Source: Zea mays
Taxonomy: Eukaryota; Streptophyta; Magnoliopsida; Poales; Poaceae
Assembly (NCBI RefSeq): GCF_902167145.1
Contig: NC_050097.1
Coordinates: 111,261,982-111,325,981, forward strand
Direction: 5' to 3'
DNA length: 64,000 nucleotides
A program made the translations under genes and the position numbers. Below are positions 33,801 to 45,908 of this stretch, piece by piece (position 1 is the stretch's first letter; every line of letters starts with the position of its first letter). The notes under the pieces are model-generated. The model had not been told where the DNA came from. It made no database searches and saw only the letters and a program-made list of their open reading frames with translations.

Positions 33801-35551
33801 ATTTAGAACAGAAAGCATGGGGTTTAGTAATTTTAATTGGTAGTCCATAATATTTATAATCCAGCAAAATTGGTTTGGCAATTTTTGGTTAAGTATTTCT
33901 TAAGTTATGAATTTCCTAAGTTTTCTATTCATTAAAAAGATTAAACAGAAATGATTAAAAGGAAAACTACTTTGCAACGGGGTCCCTGGCGGGTGTTCTC
34001 AAGTTTCCTTACAGACTAGTCCTTGGGCTACTATTCAAGTGAGTCGCTGACAGTTCAGAAAGCCCCCTGAGTTCTTCTAATCCTAACCCAAGGTCCTTCC
34101 CCCAAATTAAACAGTACCCGCGGCGGAGGAAAGGGTGGAGGGGCCTACCGGCGGCGGGACTGCTCCGGTGAGGTGGCCGAGGGTGTAGGGGAGGTCCTGA
34201 GGGTCACTACGATGTGCGGGTCGCCGTTGGGGATGGTCGGAGTCGGCCGGTCCACGGGCGTAGGCGGGGGAGCTCATCGGTGGCGAGGAGTCCGGCCTAT
34301 CCAGGGCACAATTGACCAATCAAACGGGTCAGAGAGCTTCACCAGGGATCAAGGAGGGTGTGCACGCGAGGAATTGAAGAACGGCTCACTGGATTGCTCA
34401 GTCTATGCGCGCAGGCGGGCGACCGAAGTCCGGCGAGGACGATCTTGGTTCTCCGGTGAAGTTCTGCCGGGTCCGAGAGCTTGGGGAGCTTCACAAGCTA
34501 TTGGTGAAGCTATCCGAGTGGCTGGCGCGACTGGGAAGCAACTATAGTGGGCTGGCCACGGTGGCCGAGGCTCGGGTGGCAATGGCGGGCGGAAAAGAGC
34601 TCACCGGAGCTAAGGAGGGGTGTCTGGCCGGCGAAGGTGAGCATGGGGTGAAGTGAGGCGCGCCCGCAGAGGCTTTATAGGCGTGGGCGGGCACGGCGGA
34701 GGGCGAGTGCGCGCGGCGGACTTGACCGAACGCTGGGGCAAGCGCGCGCCCGGGTTGGTCGAACGTCGGCATGCCGACCAGGGTCGAACACGTGTGCGCG
34801 TTCATTCTGCCCGAGTTCTGGCGCGTGTGGTCATTCATCCGAGCCTGCTCTCGCCTTGGTCAGTGCACAAAACCTCTTCTCCTCCCTATAAGCTACCGAT
34901 CTTGTATGGGGGTCATAGGATTTTGCCTACTGGTTTCAAAGATTTGGAGCCCTAAAGTCTGGTCTGTCTCCCTGCCCGAGCCCGAGGCAAATCCTAGGTT
35001 TTGTCATGTCTAGGGCTCGCGTCCCAATGCCATCTTCTGGCATATGACAGAGGGGTTAGTTAGGCACAATTTTGTCAATGGGGTCATTAGGATTTGAGCT
35101 AGGGATCAAGGTGAACACGCTCGGTCTTTAGCTCAAGGGCTGAAATTCAGAATTTTGAATTTCAGAAATTCCCATTGAATCCCCACTTGAGAAGCTTGTT
35201 TGGAGTTTTTATTAAACTATTTTGGACAAGCTTTCATAATCTTTATTGTAGCTTATTTAGTATACTTCAATGTTTATATTTGGCCTAAGCCATGATTTTA
35301 TATTTTTCATAGTCTTTTGCCCCTTTTCTTCAATTCTACTTAAAGAGCTCAATTAGGTTTGGTATTAGGGTTTCAACATTTTGCTCTTTTGAAAATCTCA
35401 TTTGTTTTGAACATGATTCCTTTAGATATAAACTTAGTGGATCTTTTATTCTTAAGTTAATTTGATGCTTCATGCTTAATTTGGCTCACATCAAATGTTG
35501 ATTCTTGGGTTAGCAATTGAGAGAAACCCTAAGTGACACTGGGGCGTCACA
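30865..35551 (-). mobile_element. S3: solo LTR of the E1/E2 family
   Basis: 4687 bp inserted in E2 integrase with exact TSD GGGGC (30860-30864 and 35552-35556). Ends TATGGCGGAACC and GGGGCGTCACA. No internal sequence is present, so the element was reduced by recombination between its LTRs. Sequence detail, including the intact TATA box TATAAAG at 34673-34679 and the exon 2 segment, is closer to E1 than to E2. No gene inside. Confidence 0.93.
32268..32390 (-). other. Predicted leader exon 2 in solo LTR S3
   Basis: 123 nt between CATTAG and GAAG|GCAAGC, again without ATG. Exon 1 would end at 34149 with CCG|GTAGGC, one base off the donor seen in E1. Confidence 0.45.
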
Positions 35552-35556
35552 GGGGC

Positions 35557-36998
35557 TGCAAGGCACCAGCTGATTTTAAGTGGCTTGTCTTTATCCTCTG
35601 ACAGGTGTCACATTCTGATACGTATCGAGCTATTTCCCTCTTCATTCTGGTCCACCAATACAAGGGTTTCAGATCATGGTGCATCTTGGTGCTTCTCGGA
35701 TGCATAGAGAATTTGGAGAGATGAGCCTCATCCAAGATTTTCTTCTTGAGATCCTTGTTTTTAGAAACCACCAATCTGCTTCCAAACCACAATATACCCT
35801 TCCCATCTTGGCGGAAACACTTATACTTCTCTGTCTTCTGATGGAGGTTCTCCTTAATGATTTGCACTCCCTTGTCACTGAGTTGGGCCATGATTATCTG
35901 GTCTCGCAAAGTTGGCTCAATGGAAATGTGAGACAAAGCACCAGAAGGAATCACTTCAATCTTCATTTTGCTCAACTCATCACACAGGGTGTTGATGAGA
36001 GAATCCATCATAACACAGTTAGATTGTGACTTCCGACTCAAGGCATCAGCTACCACATTAGGTGGTAGTGTACCTCCAGGTCGTATTCCTTGATCAGCTC
36101 TAGCCATCTTCTCTACCTCATGTTAAGATCAGCCTGAGTAAAGATATACTTGAGGCTCTTATGATCTGTGAAGATGTTGCAGTGGGTTCCCATCAAATAG
36201 TGTCTCCACATCTTCAATGCATGAACCACGACTGCTAATTCCAAGTCATGAGTCGGATAATTTTGCTCGTGAGGCCTGAGTGCCCTGGATGCGTAGGCAA
36301 TGACCCGGTTGTCTTGCATCAAAACACAACCCAGTCCAGTGCCAGAGGCATCACAGTATACATCAAATGGCTTGGCGTTGTCGGGTTGCACTAACACCGG
36401 TGCTGTGGTCAGATGCTGCCTCAAGATGTGGAAAGCGTCTTCACACTTCTGACCCCAGTCAAACTTGGCTCCCTTCTTCAACAATTTAGTCATGGGCTTC
36501 ATAATTCAAGAGAAGTCTAGGATGAATCTTCGATAATAACCAGCCAATCCTAGAAAACTTCGAATCTGACAGACAGTTGTTGGCGGCTTCCAGTTCATCA
36601 CTTCTTGCACTTTATCTGGATCAACAGCTATGCCAGATTGAGAGATAGTGTGACCCAAGAATTTGATTTCCTTTAGCCAAAAATCACATTTGGATAGTTT
36701 GGCATAAAGACGGTGCTCTCGCAGACGTTGGAGCACTACATGCAGATGACCGGCATGCTCTTCTTCGTTCTTTGAGTACACCAATATATCATCGATGAAA
36801 ACCACCACGAACTTGTCCAGTTCAGGCATGAAGAAAAAATTCATCAGATACATGAAGTATGATGGAGCATTAGTCAGCCCAAACGACATCACCAAATACT
36901 CATACAACCCATATCTGGTTGAGAAGGCAGTCTATCACTTGCTCGTATCTTGATCTGATGATAGCTGGAGCGAAGGTCTATTTTGGAAAACACTTTGG
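35557..36998 (-). pseudogene. E2 RT palm, RNase H and integrase zinc finger
   Basis: Minus strand: [31 protein letters not shown] (catalytic DD kept), [11 protein letters not shown], then RNase [26 protein letters not shown] and IFTDHKSL, and the HHCC block HLSKFSMHPRST...ECDTCQRIK. Three breaks are visible: a small deletion near 36930, a stop near 36506, and a deletion of about 11 bp near 36061 just before VVADALSRK. The right end at 36998 is the E4 insertion; the left end at 35557 is the S3 insertion. Confidence 0.88.
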
Positions 36999-39039
36999 CT
37001 CCGTGTAAGTCCCAAAATTGGTATAAGAAAAAAAATTAATAATAAAATAAATACACGAAGAAATAAAATAGCAAATACAGAAATCTCAAATTATACTTGA
37101 GTGTTGAAATTTGAGGACTGAATTTTGAAACCAAGAACTATTTTTTTTAAAAGATGTAATATAAAGGTTTTCAGTTCAACTACTAGATGATTATTCATTT
37201 CATTAAATGATGCACCATAAGCATTTATTTACAAGAATATTTAATTTTGAAGTGACTTTTACTTCTTACCCACATTCAAAATACTATTTTTCTAAAAAAA
37301 GAGAAAACAATATGAGTGTTTCTCATATTTCAAACATCTATAAATCAATTAAAATAAATACATACCTATGACTTCATAATTGATTTTGAGTATGTAATAA
37401 AAATTTGAATTCCTAAACTTTATCGTGGATTTGGATTTTAAATTTGTAAATCAAAAGAGAATGAAATGGGAAAATTAGAAATTGAGAAGAAAATAGAAAA
37501 GAAAAGGAAGGATTTCTTGCGCTTGGGGAAACCCTCACCTGTCTCGGCCCATTTCCTTTTCTTGCGCGCGGCCCACTAACTCCCTTCCGCGCAGCCCACG
37601 AAGCCAACCCCTCCTCACATGCGTGCTCAGCCACTGCCTCACGGCCCTATCGGCCAGTACCTGCTATCACGCATGGATTTAATCTATCTCTGACAATCCA
37701 GCATGCCTTGTCAGTTTCATCCTCTTTCCCTGCTTTCTCGCTAACAGACACGCTTGCCTCACCTGGTCTGCCTGGAATCTCGGCCAGTCGGCCATGCCCC
37801 ACTCAACCGTCCGCAGAACTCGCGGGCAGCTCCGGGCTCGCCCAAATCGCGCGCCCCTAGCTAACCGCCTCTAGCTTTGCCTTGGCCGCAGCTTGGGCGC
37901 AATCAACACGGTCGTGACCAACTCCCTGTTAATCCGCTTGGATCGTTGCGGCCTCTCTGCGGTGCATATAGGTCCCAATCCCTGCGTCCCCATGGCCCCT
38001 CGCCAGCCGACGATGCTCCACCACGCCCGCGTCCCTGCTACCCTCTAGCGCCTGCCGTTATTTTCCCTGCACCCCTATCTACTCCATGGACCATCCCATG
38101 ACCGGTCCACGTGCTCATCTGGGGTCCCATCGAGGCTCCCCGCAACCGAGATGCCTGGACGCGTGTATCGGTAACCCGACCGCGACCGCCGCCGTGGTTC
38201 TCCACTGTTGGCGCCACCATGAACCCAGCCGCGCTCGCTGCCATGGGCGCTTCGTCGATTTTCCATGGCCGGGGAACTCCACCGCGCCGCCGCTGCTGTA
38301 GTCAATCCCATGTGCATTGCCGCACCGAGAAGATGGCCGTCGTGGTCAACTCGCGTGGACCTCGCCGCTTGGCCACAGGTGATTCCTGGCATTCTCTGGG
38401 CGTACTCGCGGGGGGCTGTGGGCCTTGGCGATGGGCTGCTGGAAACACGGAACGCCGGTGTTGCGTGTGTTAGGATGTGTCCTCTACACTAGCCGGTTAA
38501 CAGTAACCAGGGTAGGGTTAATCCTAACCGTCTAACCGCGCCCCTGATCGGGGGCTATCCTAACCGTTGGTTGCAGCCCCCGGTCACACGACGCCATATA
38601 AATAGATTAAGGGGGCCGACGGGTTTAGCCAACGCTAATCGCTCGACCACAAACCCTAATCGACACTTTGAGAGGAACCGATCCCCTAGGCGCTCGGAGT
38701 GACTGGAATCGCTATGACTATGTCTCAGATCCCCGTTATCCCATCGGGATCTGAGATTCCCCCTGCAGGCAACATTGGAGGAGCTGATCCACCGCCGATC
38801 AACGACGGAAATCAATCTCCTCGACACTAGCAGGGAGATCGACAAGAAGCAGGAGGCGGGTCTTCGCTGCAAGACGCCGCCGCAATGATGGCTAGGAACA
38901 ACAACGACGGTATGTATACATGTACCCCTCAGTAGAATAGATCTACTCATCATCGAGGTATTTTAGACACGGATTGGTATTCTAGGGACTTAGGAAACGA
39001 TCCTAAGCACCAGCAATCCCTAACAATGGTATCAAAGCC

Positions 39040-39860
39040 ACCTAAGAACCCTAGATCTCCTAATCCGCATCGTTTTATGAGATCACAGAAAGGTCTCAGA
39101 TATATGTGATGAACTCATTTATTTATCATCATTCATCACCCGAGAACAGAGAGTTTAGAATAGATTAAAAGAATTTTAGATCTCTCGGGTTAGGGTTTTA
39201 ACCTAACCTAAATCTAGGGTTTTAGGCCACTGTCAGAGACTTGGTCTCGGCCAAACCCAGGAAATCCGAGATAGTAAAACAGATCAATGTTTTAGGGTTA
39301 GGGTTTAATAACCTAACCCTAATCATGACTAGGCCAAAACAAACAACACCTCCACTCCAGCGGCTTAGAAGCCTTGCTGGGCCTGGCCGTGTGGCCGATC
39401 AAGGCCATTTTGGCATTTTTTTTATCCAGCGATTTTTTTTCTGGAATTAGAGAACAGCAAAGAAATAAGAAAATAGTGAAGAAAATTCAGAATATTTTTT
39501 TTCTCAGTTATAGAAAATTTCAGAGATATTTACGGACTATTTTTATTCCGCTGCGTACTTTGATACTTTTATTTATATTTTATGCAATTTTTTCCAGTTA
39601 ATTATGAAACCAACGTGGATTGATTATTGTTTAAATTGCATAGAATTCAGAAAATTTTGTGGTTATTGAATATTTTAACCAACGTTGGATATTGTTACCA
39701 CAATTTATTACAAGTTTATGTTTTCTAGATCATCCAACGATGGTTTTAGAAATTTTGTGATCAGAAATTTTCATAGATATGACATGATTATTATTTGACC
39801 AACGTTGAATATTTAATTCATGCATTTTCTATGATTCAGTATTTATTTCAGATGTCCTAA
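39040..39860 (+). other. E5 untranslated leader with repeated palindromic motif
   Basis: No ORF. AT-rich with several T runs. CCAACGTTGG-like motifs recur at about 39610, 39679, 39733 and 39799, spaced 54-69 bp. Contains a copy of the TTAGGGTTAGGGTTT type near 39290. Confidence 0.6.
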
Positions 39861-39861
39861 A

Positions 39862-40474
39862 TATTAATAGAAAGTCTTGTTAAGGAACAGATTCTCCATC
39901 CCCTAGACTTCACAGACTTAGAGCAATGCAGAGATTGCATTAAGGGTAAATTTGCGAAGCAGATTAAGAAAGATGCTAAGCATAGTACGAGAGTGTTAGA
40001 AATTATTCATACAGATATCTGTGGTCCTTTTCCAGTTAGGACAGTAGATGGGTTTAATTCGTTCATAACCTTCACAGATGACTACTCTCGCTACGGTTAT
40101 ATTTATCCCATTAAGGAAAGATCAGAAGCTTTAGACAAGTTTAAACAGTTCAAGGCTGAAGTAGAAAATCAACACGATTTGAAGATAAAGATTGTCCGAT
40201 CAGATCGTGGGGGTGAGTACTATGGGCGCCATACCGAGTATGGCCAGGTCCCAGGACCTTTCGCGAGTTTTTCTCCCGTAACAATAAGTCAAGTGGCTCT
40301 GCCAAGTATATTGACATTAAGTGTTATATTGTTAAGGAGAAGATTCTGGATCACACCATTCAAGTTGAGCATATAAGAACCCATCAGATGCTTGCGGATC
40401 CGCTCACAAAAGGTCTTCCACCCAGCGTGTTTAGTAAGCACGCAGCCGGCATGGGATTAAGGGAGTACCTATGA
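39862..40474 (+). pseudogene. E5 integrase fragment joined to RNase H tail
   Basis: Reads pre-integrase CRDCIKGKFAKQIKK (zinc-binding C..C), then integrase EIIHTDICGPF with the first catalytic Asp and KIVRSDRGGEYYGRHTEYG with the second. After PGPFASF near 40265 the frame jumps and the DNA continues as KSSGSAKYIDIKCYIVKEK and RTHQMLADPLTKGLPP, the end of copia RNase H, with a stop at 40472-40474. The catalytic Glu of integrase and all of RT are missing, so the join is a deletion of several kilobases. The product could not act. Confidence 0.85.
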
Positions 40475-42529
40475 TCTAGAATCACAGGGGCTAGAGATTG
40501 CAACCTAGTAAAATCTTTCGTTCTGAAGCAGGGGAGCATGTTGTAGTCAATGAGTGCGGTGATACTTAATAGATCATTGTCACGCATTGGTCTCTATGTG
40601 TAAACTTGTTAAAGGACGGAATTAATAAAAGTTTGAGTGTGAGATATGTAGAGAACAAAGGGGAGATTGTTAGGATGTGTCCTCTACACTAGCCGGTTAA
40701 CAGTAACCGGGGTAGGGTTAATCCTAACCGTCTAACCGCGCCCCTGATCGGGGGGGGCTATCCTAACCGTTGGTTGCAGCCCCTGGTCACACGACGCCAT
40801 ATAAATAGATTAAGGGGGCCGACGGGTTTAGCCAACGCTAATCGCTCGACCACAAACCCTAATCGACACTTTGAGAGGAACCGATCCCCAAGGCGCTCGG
40901 AGTGACTGGAATCGCTATGACTATGTCTCAGATCCCCGTTATCCCATCGGGATCTGAGATTCCCCCTGCAGGCAACATTGGAGGAGCTGATCCACCGCCG
41001 ATCAACGACGGAAATCAATCTCCTCGACACCAGCAGGGAGATCGACAAGAAGCAGGAGGCGGGTCTTCGCTGCAAGACGCCGCCGCAATGATGGCTAGGA
41101 ACAACAATGACGGTATGTATACATGTACCCCTCAGTAGAATAGATCTACTCATCATCGAAGTATTTTAGACACGGATTGGTATTCTAGGGACTTAGGAAA
41201 CGATCCTAAGCACCAGCAATCCCTAACAGCGTGAACTGCGCATCACGGCCAAGCTCCTCCGCGGTGCCGCACACTGTCATTGGCAGGTGAGTTTGCGCAA
41301 CTCCTAGTAAGTTGCCCTCCCCTAGTATCGCCTTCATACTCCTCACGCGTTGCGGGGATCGTCCTGGTGTTGGGTGCACCAGGGGGTGGGTCTGCTTTCA
41401 CCGATGACGGTCGCCGCAGTAGGGGGCGGTGGTCATCGTGCTTGTGTCCAGGGATGGAAGAAGAGAGGATAGGCGTGTGATGGGAAACCAATGGTTGGGA
41501 TTAGAAGCCGTCATACCCTTTCGTGATTTAAATCCGAACCGTAGGTCGTTCATCCGAGGGTAGTAATGTATTCCTTCGCGGGATGATCTGAGCCATCAGA
41601 TCTGGATCTAGTGGGTTACAATCCATACCGACTCATAGATGATTAAGATCCAATCGCGGCCATCTGCTTTTGATCGGGTGGCTCATAGTGAACGATACCC
41701 CTTCGCGGATACAATTTGCTAAAGAGTCCCTGGAATACTGCTGAATAAACCCGCCGTCCCTTGCGACAGAATAATGAGGCTTAGGGATTCTTGCTCTGTA
41801 ACCCCTGGGTTTTTGTTTAATCATGCGCGCAGGCCAGAATCATAGGAAATTCAGAAATTCAATTAGAAAATGAATTCTAGTGTTAAAATAATTTCAAAAA
41901 CTTATTTAATTCATAGAAAATCCATTTTAGCTCCTTTTCAGTTCATTCCAGTTCCTATAATTTTGTTATATTATTGTTTATCACCTAGTGTCTCTGTTTT
42001 GACATGAAAATCATATTAAAATGTATTTCCTAATTAATCTTATATCAAATACATAAAACCTTAGGAAATTCATAACTCCCCTGTTTTAACTCCGAATTGT
42101 CTCGTTCAAGTTGCGTTAGTCTCATACAAGTATTTACTATGCAGTAAAAACATCTATTATACCATATCTCATTATTTTATAATTAGATCTGTATTTAACT
42201 GATGTTGGTTAGTCCGGTTAAACTGCTTATCATTGTAGACTACTAGAATATGATATATGGTCAATTTATAACTTAGATTAAAGTTGAGATAATTATTTAT
42301 AGAATAACCTCTTATATAATTTATATTAACCAATTTATAATATAGTTTAATATTTTAATCACATAGATCTTCTATAAAATCATAACTTCTTAATCGTAAC
42401 TCCGATCTTAGTAGTTCTCGATCCCACGATCTCGTAGCGACGCGTAGATCATTATTATACAATTTGTTCTTATGTTTGGTGTGTTGTTAATTTTGTCTAT
42501 ACACTGTTTGTTTGTATTGCTACGACTAG

Positions 42530-42586
42530 CGGTGAGGTCACGAGGATCTGCAGAATCATTTTGGTACCTAGAATCTCAAGTGACAG
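42530..42586 (+). other. Possible mini-exon in the E4 LTR
   Basis: 57 nt from CGACTAG| to GACAG|GCAAGT, a perfect GC-type donor. No ATG, length divisible by three. It lies about 1.2 kb before the LTR 3' end, as in the other families. Confidence 0.4.
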
Positions 42587-43806
42587 GCAAGTTGTGCCCT
42601 TGACCACATTTGTTACCCAATAATATTCTTTATTATCATTATTCAGTGCATAAGTTTAATTTTGATGGGACCCAAAAGGTCACCCTAGTCTGATTATCTT
42701 TTACCTTGTTTACCCCTGAATCACTTGAGTAGTTTTGCTATTGCTTTATATGGTTTTGGGTTACTACTTCATTATATCCATGTTCCAATTAGTATGTTAT
42801 TTTATTTATGTTCATGTCAAGATCATTAATGTTAATTGGAACATCTAGCTTAACTTGAGAAACATGTGCCACCAAAAGGGAGGAATGGGACCCCTTGGCT
42901 AACTAATTAGGAAAGCTAGTGGAAGACTACCTTACCCGAAAGGGGCAAGGGCAGTAGGGGAGTTACATGCAAGGAGGTTCTCGGGTTGATTTTGCTGCGA
43001 TGGCGGTCAGATAGGGGATTCTTGCAAGTGCTCTTCCCATAAAATGTAGCGGGTTTTCGAAAGCTAGTGGAACTTTGTAAAGGCCTCATAGTGGATCCCT
43101 AGCCATTCACCTCGGTAGTGTCTAAGGGCCTTGCAAACCCTGGTGACATGGGAAACACGACTTGTGGGTAAAGGGTACAACCTCTGCAGAGTGTAAAACT
43201 GTTGTACTAGCCGAGCTCACGGTCAAGAGCAGCTCAAGGCTCTCGCATGATTAATTTATGGAACTTAAATTCAATTTGTCATATGCATTTGCATGGGATT
43301 ATTTATTAATGTTGTTCTATTATTTATTATGGTTCGATGTTTACTTACACTTAGTAACTGCTAATAAAATTTTGACCAGCTTATTAAAAGCAATGCTCAG
43401 CTTTAACCCCTATTGTTGATCAGCCTTATAAATCACATGAACTCCCACCTTTGGTGAGTTCATGCCACATTATTCCCCACAACTTGTTGAGCGATGAACA
43501 TATGTGAGCTCACCCTTGCTGTCTCACACCCCCACAGGAGAAGAACAAGTGGTTCAAGAGGAGCCACCATCAAGGAGTTCGATTCGATCTAGGTGGCGTC
43601 TCCCAGTTGACTTTCTGGCGCCAAGGATGGATTTTAGATCCTGTTATATTTATCTTTTTATTTTGTAAGACTTCCGCTATATAATAAATACTCTGATTAT
43701 ATTGTGACATTTATCTCTATACACTATGTTATTATATATGTTGTCTTCTTTGGCACATGTATGAGATGCACCCGGCTTTGTTCCTTAAAATTGGTGTGAC
43801 ACTCCG

Positions 43807-44190
43807 ACCAATTGATTGAAAAGAACATCAATACGAGGCAAAGGATACTTGTTCTTGATAGTCACCTCGTTGAGTGGGCGGTAATCTATGCATAGTCTTA
43901 AGCTTTCATCTTTCTTTTTCACAAACAAAGCTGGACATCGCCAAGGCGAAGTACATGGGTGGATGAAACCCTTGTCCTACAATTCTTACAATTGTTTCTT
44001 CAATTCTGCCAATTCAGCGGGTGGCATCCGATAAGGCCTCTTGGAAATAGGTGCCGTTCCCGGTTGCAATTCGATGGCGAATTCAATATCCCGGTTTGGT
44101 GGCATTCCTGGTAATTCATCAGGAAAAACATCTGCATACTCATAGACCACTGGAATCTTCTTCAAGGGTAACTCTATCATAGCAAAAGCA
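43807..44190 (-). pseudogene. E2 RT N-terminal part
   Basis: Minus strand [20 protein letters not shown] and [19 protein letters not shown], followed after a stop near 43986 by frameshifted RT fingers up to the E4 insertion at 43806. It continues at 36998 on the other side of E4; the TSD CTCCG falls between the codons for QLV and GAKV. Confidence 0.85.
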
Positions 44191-45666
44191 CATGACCGAG
44201 TAGAGTCTTGGCTAGGTAGATACAATGCAAGGTCTCCGAAGGTAGGAGAACAGATTTCCAGAGCTCTGGCAGATACATCCAACACCACTCAGTGTGGAGT
44301 CATCCAATCAGCTCCGAGAATGATGTCCATACCCTCTAATCCCAAAATCAGGAGTGTGGTTTTGAAGATCTTACTTCCCAATGAGATAGGCACACTTCGA
44401 TTTAATTGGTTTGTTGCAATTTTGCCCCCAGGCGTTGCTATCATGAAAGACCCTTTTGTGCGATAGAAAGGCAGTTGACATTTAGCACTGAACTTCTGGC
44501 TAATGAAGCTATGAGATGCACCAGAATCAAACAAAATTAATGCAGGTTGATTAAAAACTGAAAAGATACCAGTCATGATGGGGGCTCCTTCAGGTAACTC
44601 CTCTAGAGTAGTGAAGTTGAGCTTCCCTTGCCTGACTTGCACCTTCTGCTTTCTTCCTCTGTCTTGATTTGGTGTTGGCATCTGACTTACTGATTCCTTG
44701 GGCAATTCTTGGCAAAATGGCCCACATTGCCACAAGTGAAGCACTTGTTCCCATTTCCCTAGCGGAACTGCTGCTGTTGTTGGGGTTGATTGTTCCTTGG
44801 AGCGAGAGCTGGAAAGCAGTTGGGTGCTTGCTGCTGTTGAGGTGGCCTGATCACCCATCTGCCTGCCTGCTACTGGAATCCTCTGCTCTGATTGTTGGAA
44901 ACAATCCTGAACCTCTTGGGGGTGCGGAGGGTCCTGACATTGGGGCCTTCCTCTTCTTCTCTGCCCGGTGAGCTACAATATAGTCCTCCTGTGATATGGC
45001 CAGGTTGACCAACTCATTGAAGCTATCAGCCCAGACAGTGTTGAGACGCTCACGCAGCTTGGTGTTGAGACCCCTGCGGAAGCGGTCTCTCTTCTTTTCA
45101 TTAGAGTCAGCATGATACCCCACATACTGGCACAGGTCGTTGAAGGGCTGGGCATACTGCAACACAGTGCGGTTCCCTTGATTGAGTGCCAGGAACTCAT
45201 TCAACTTGCGGTCAAGAATCCTAGCTGGAATGTGGTGTCCCCTGAAGGCAGTCTTGAACTCCTCCCATGAAACTTCATGATCAGCAGGTAGCATGGCGCA
45301 GAAATGGTCCCACCATGTCCGAGCGGGTCCACGAAGCTGCTGCGCGGCGAAGCGAGCCTTGGTGTCATTGGGGTAGTCTGCCATGAGGAGGGGAAACTTG
45401 GACTCCATGACGCCTAGCCACACGTCAGCGTCCAGTGGATCCTCTAACTTGGTGAACAAGGGCGGCTGCGTGCTCAGGAACTCCTGATAAGTTGCCGCGG
45501 CTGGAGGTCGCTGCGGCTGGCCTCCACCATGCTGCTGAGGGTGGGGTTGGCGCTGCAAGAGCTGTCGCAGAATTTTGCTCTGCTGAGCCATCAGCTCCTG
45601 CACCGTGGGAGCTAGAGGAGGTGGGGGGACTTGCTCATTCTGCCCGCGATGCTGCCTAGCTGCCAT
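44191..45666 (-). pseudogene. E2 gag and protease
   Basis: ATG at 45666-45664 (MAARQHRGQNEQ). Gag motifs LEDPLDADVWLGVMES, RFAAQQLRGPARTWW and FKTAFRGHHIP are in one open frame to about 44930, where frameshifts begin. The zinc knuckle is read out of frame near 44720. The protease keeps its catalytic LFDSGASHSF and the MDIILGADWM block; a stop lies near 44289. The sequence before the ATG reads TTTTCAT, so the AG acceptor seen in E1 is lost here. Confidence 0.85.
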
Positions 45667-45908
45667 ATGAAAACAGAGATTGCCGCCATTGTTATCCCAA
45701 TTCATAATTCCGAACAATATGCTTTATATCATACGGAAAGAAAATGTCATAACATAACATCAATTTGAACGAGGACAACATGATTACAATCACTTCATTG
45801 TTCGCAAAAGTTCTCATGGGTTACATCAATTTAGGGGAAAGTACCCGTAAGTCTAGTCCAAAATCTGATGCCAACTAAGCTCGCGTGGGTTTCTATCCTC
45901 ATAATGCG

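Larger units (their letters stand above)
38468..41228 (+). mobile_element. E5: internally deleted Ty1/copia element
   Basis: 2761 bp with exact TSD GCGTG (38463-38467 and 41229-41233). LTRs 38468-39025 and 40668-41228, both TGTTAGGATG...CCCTAACA; I count seven substitutions and one 3-bp length difference. PBS TGGTATCAAAGCC at 39027-39039, PPT AAAGGGGAGAT at about 40657-40667. Each LTR has a TATAAATA box (38597-38604, 40800-40807). The interior keeps only a pre-integrase/integrase piece fused to the RNase H tail. Non-autonomous; gag, protease and RT are missing. Confidence 0.93.
37004..43801 (+). mobile_element. E4: solo LTR of another long-LTR gypsy family, carrying E5
   Basis: Starts TGTAAGTCCC and ends GGTGTGACA, TSD CTCCG (36999-37003 and 43802-43806), inserted in the E2 RT. 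Without E5 it is about 4.03 kb and has no coding capacity. Plus orientation is inferred from blocks shared with the E6 LTR near the 3' end, including GGGTAAAGGGTACAACCTCTG at about 43167. A strong donor-like CAG|GTGAGT is at 41287 and a mini-exon at 42530-42586. Confidence 0.82.

Noticed and set aside
38555..38953. Twin minus-strand frames in both E5 LTRs (also 40758-41156)
   Set aside because: Antisense to the E5 TATA box and duplicated only because the LTRs are duplicates.
39290..39325. TTAGGGTTAGGGTTT-like repeats suggesting telomeric DNA
   Set aside because: Only two or three units, inside the E5 leader; also seen as isolated units at 2365 and 53945 in the copia LTRs. Not a telomere array.
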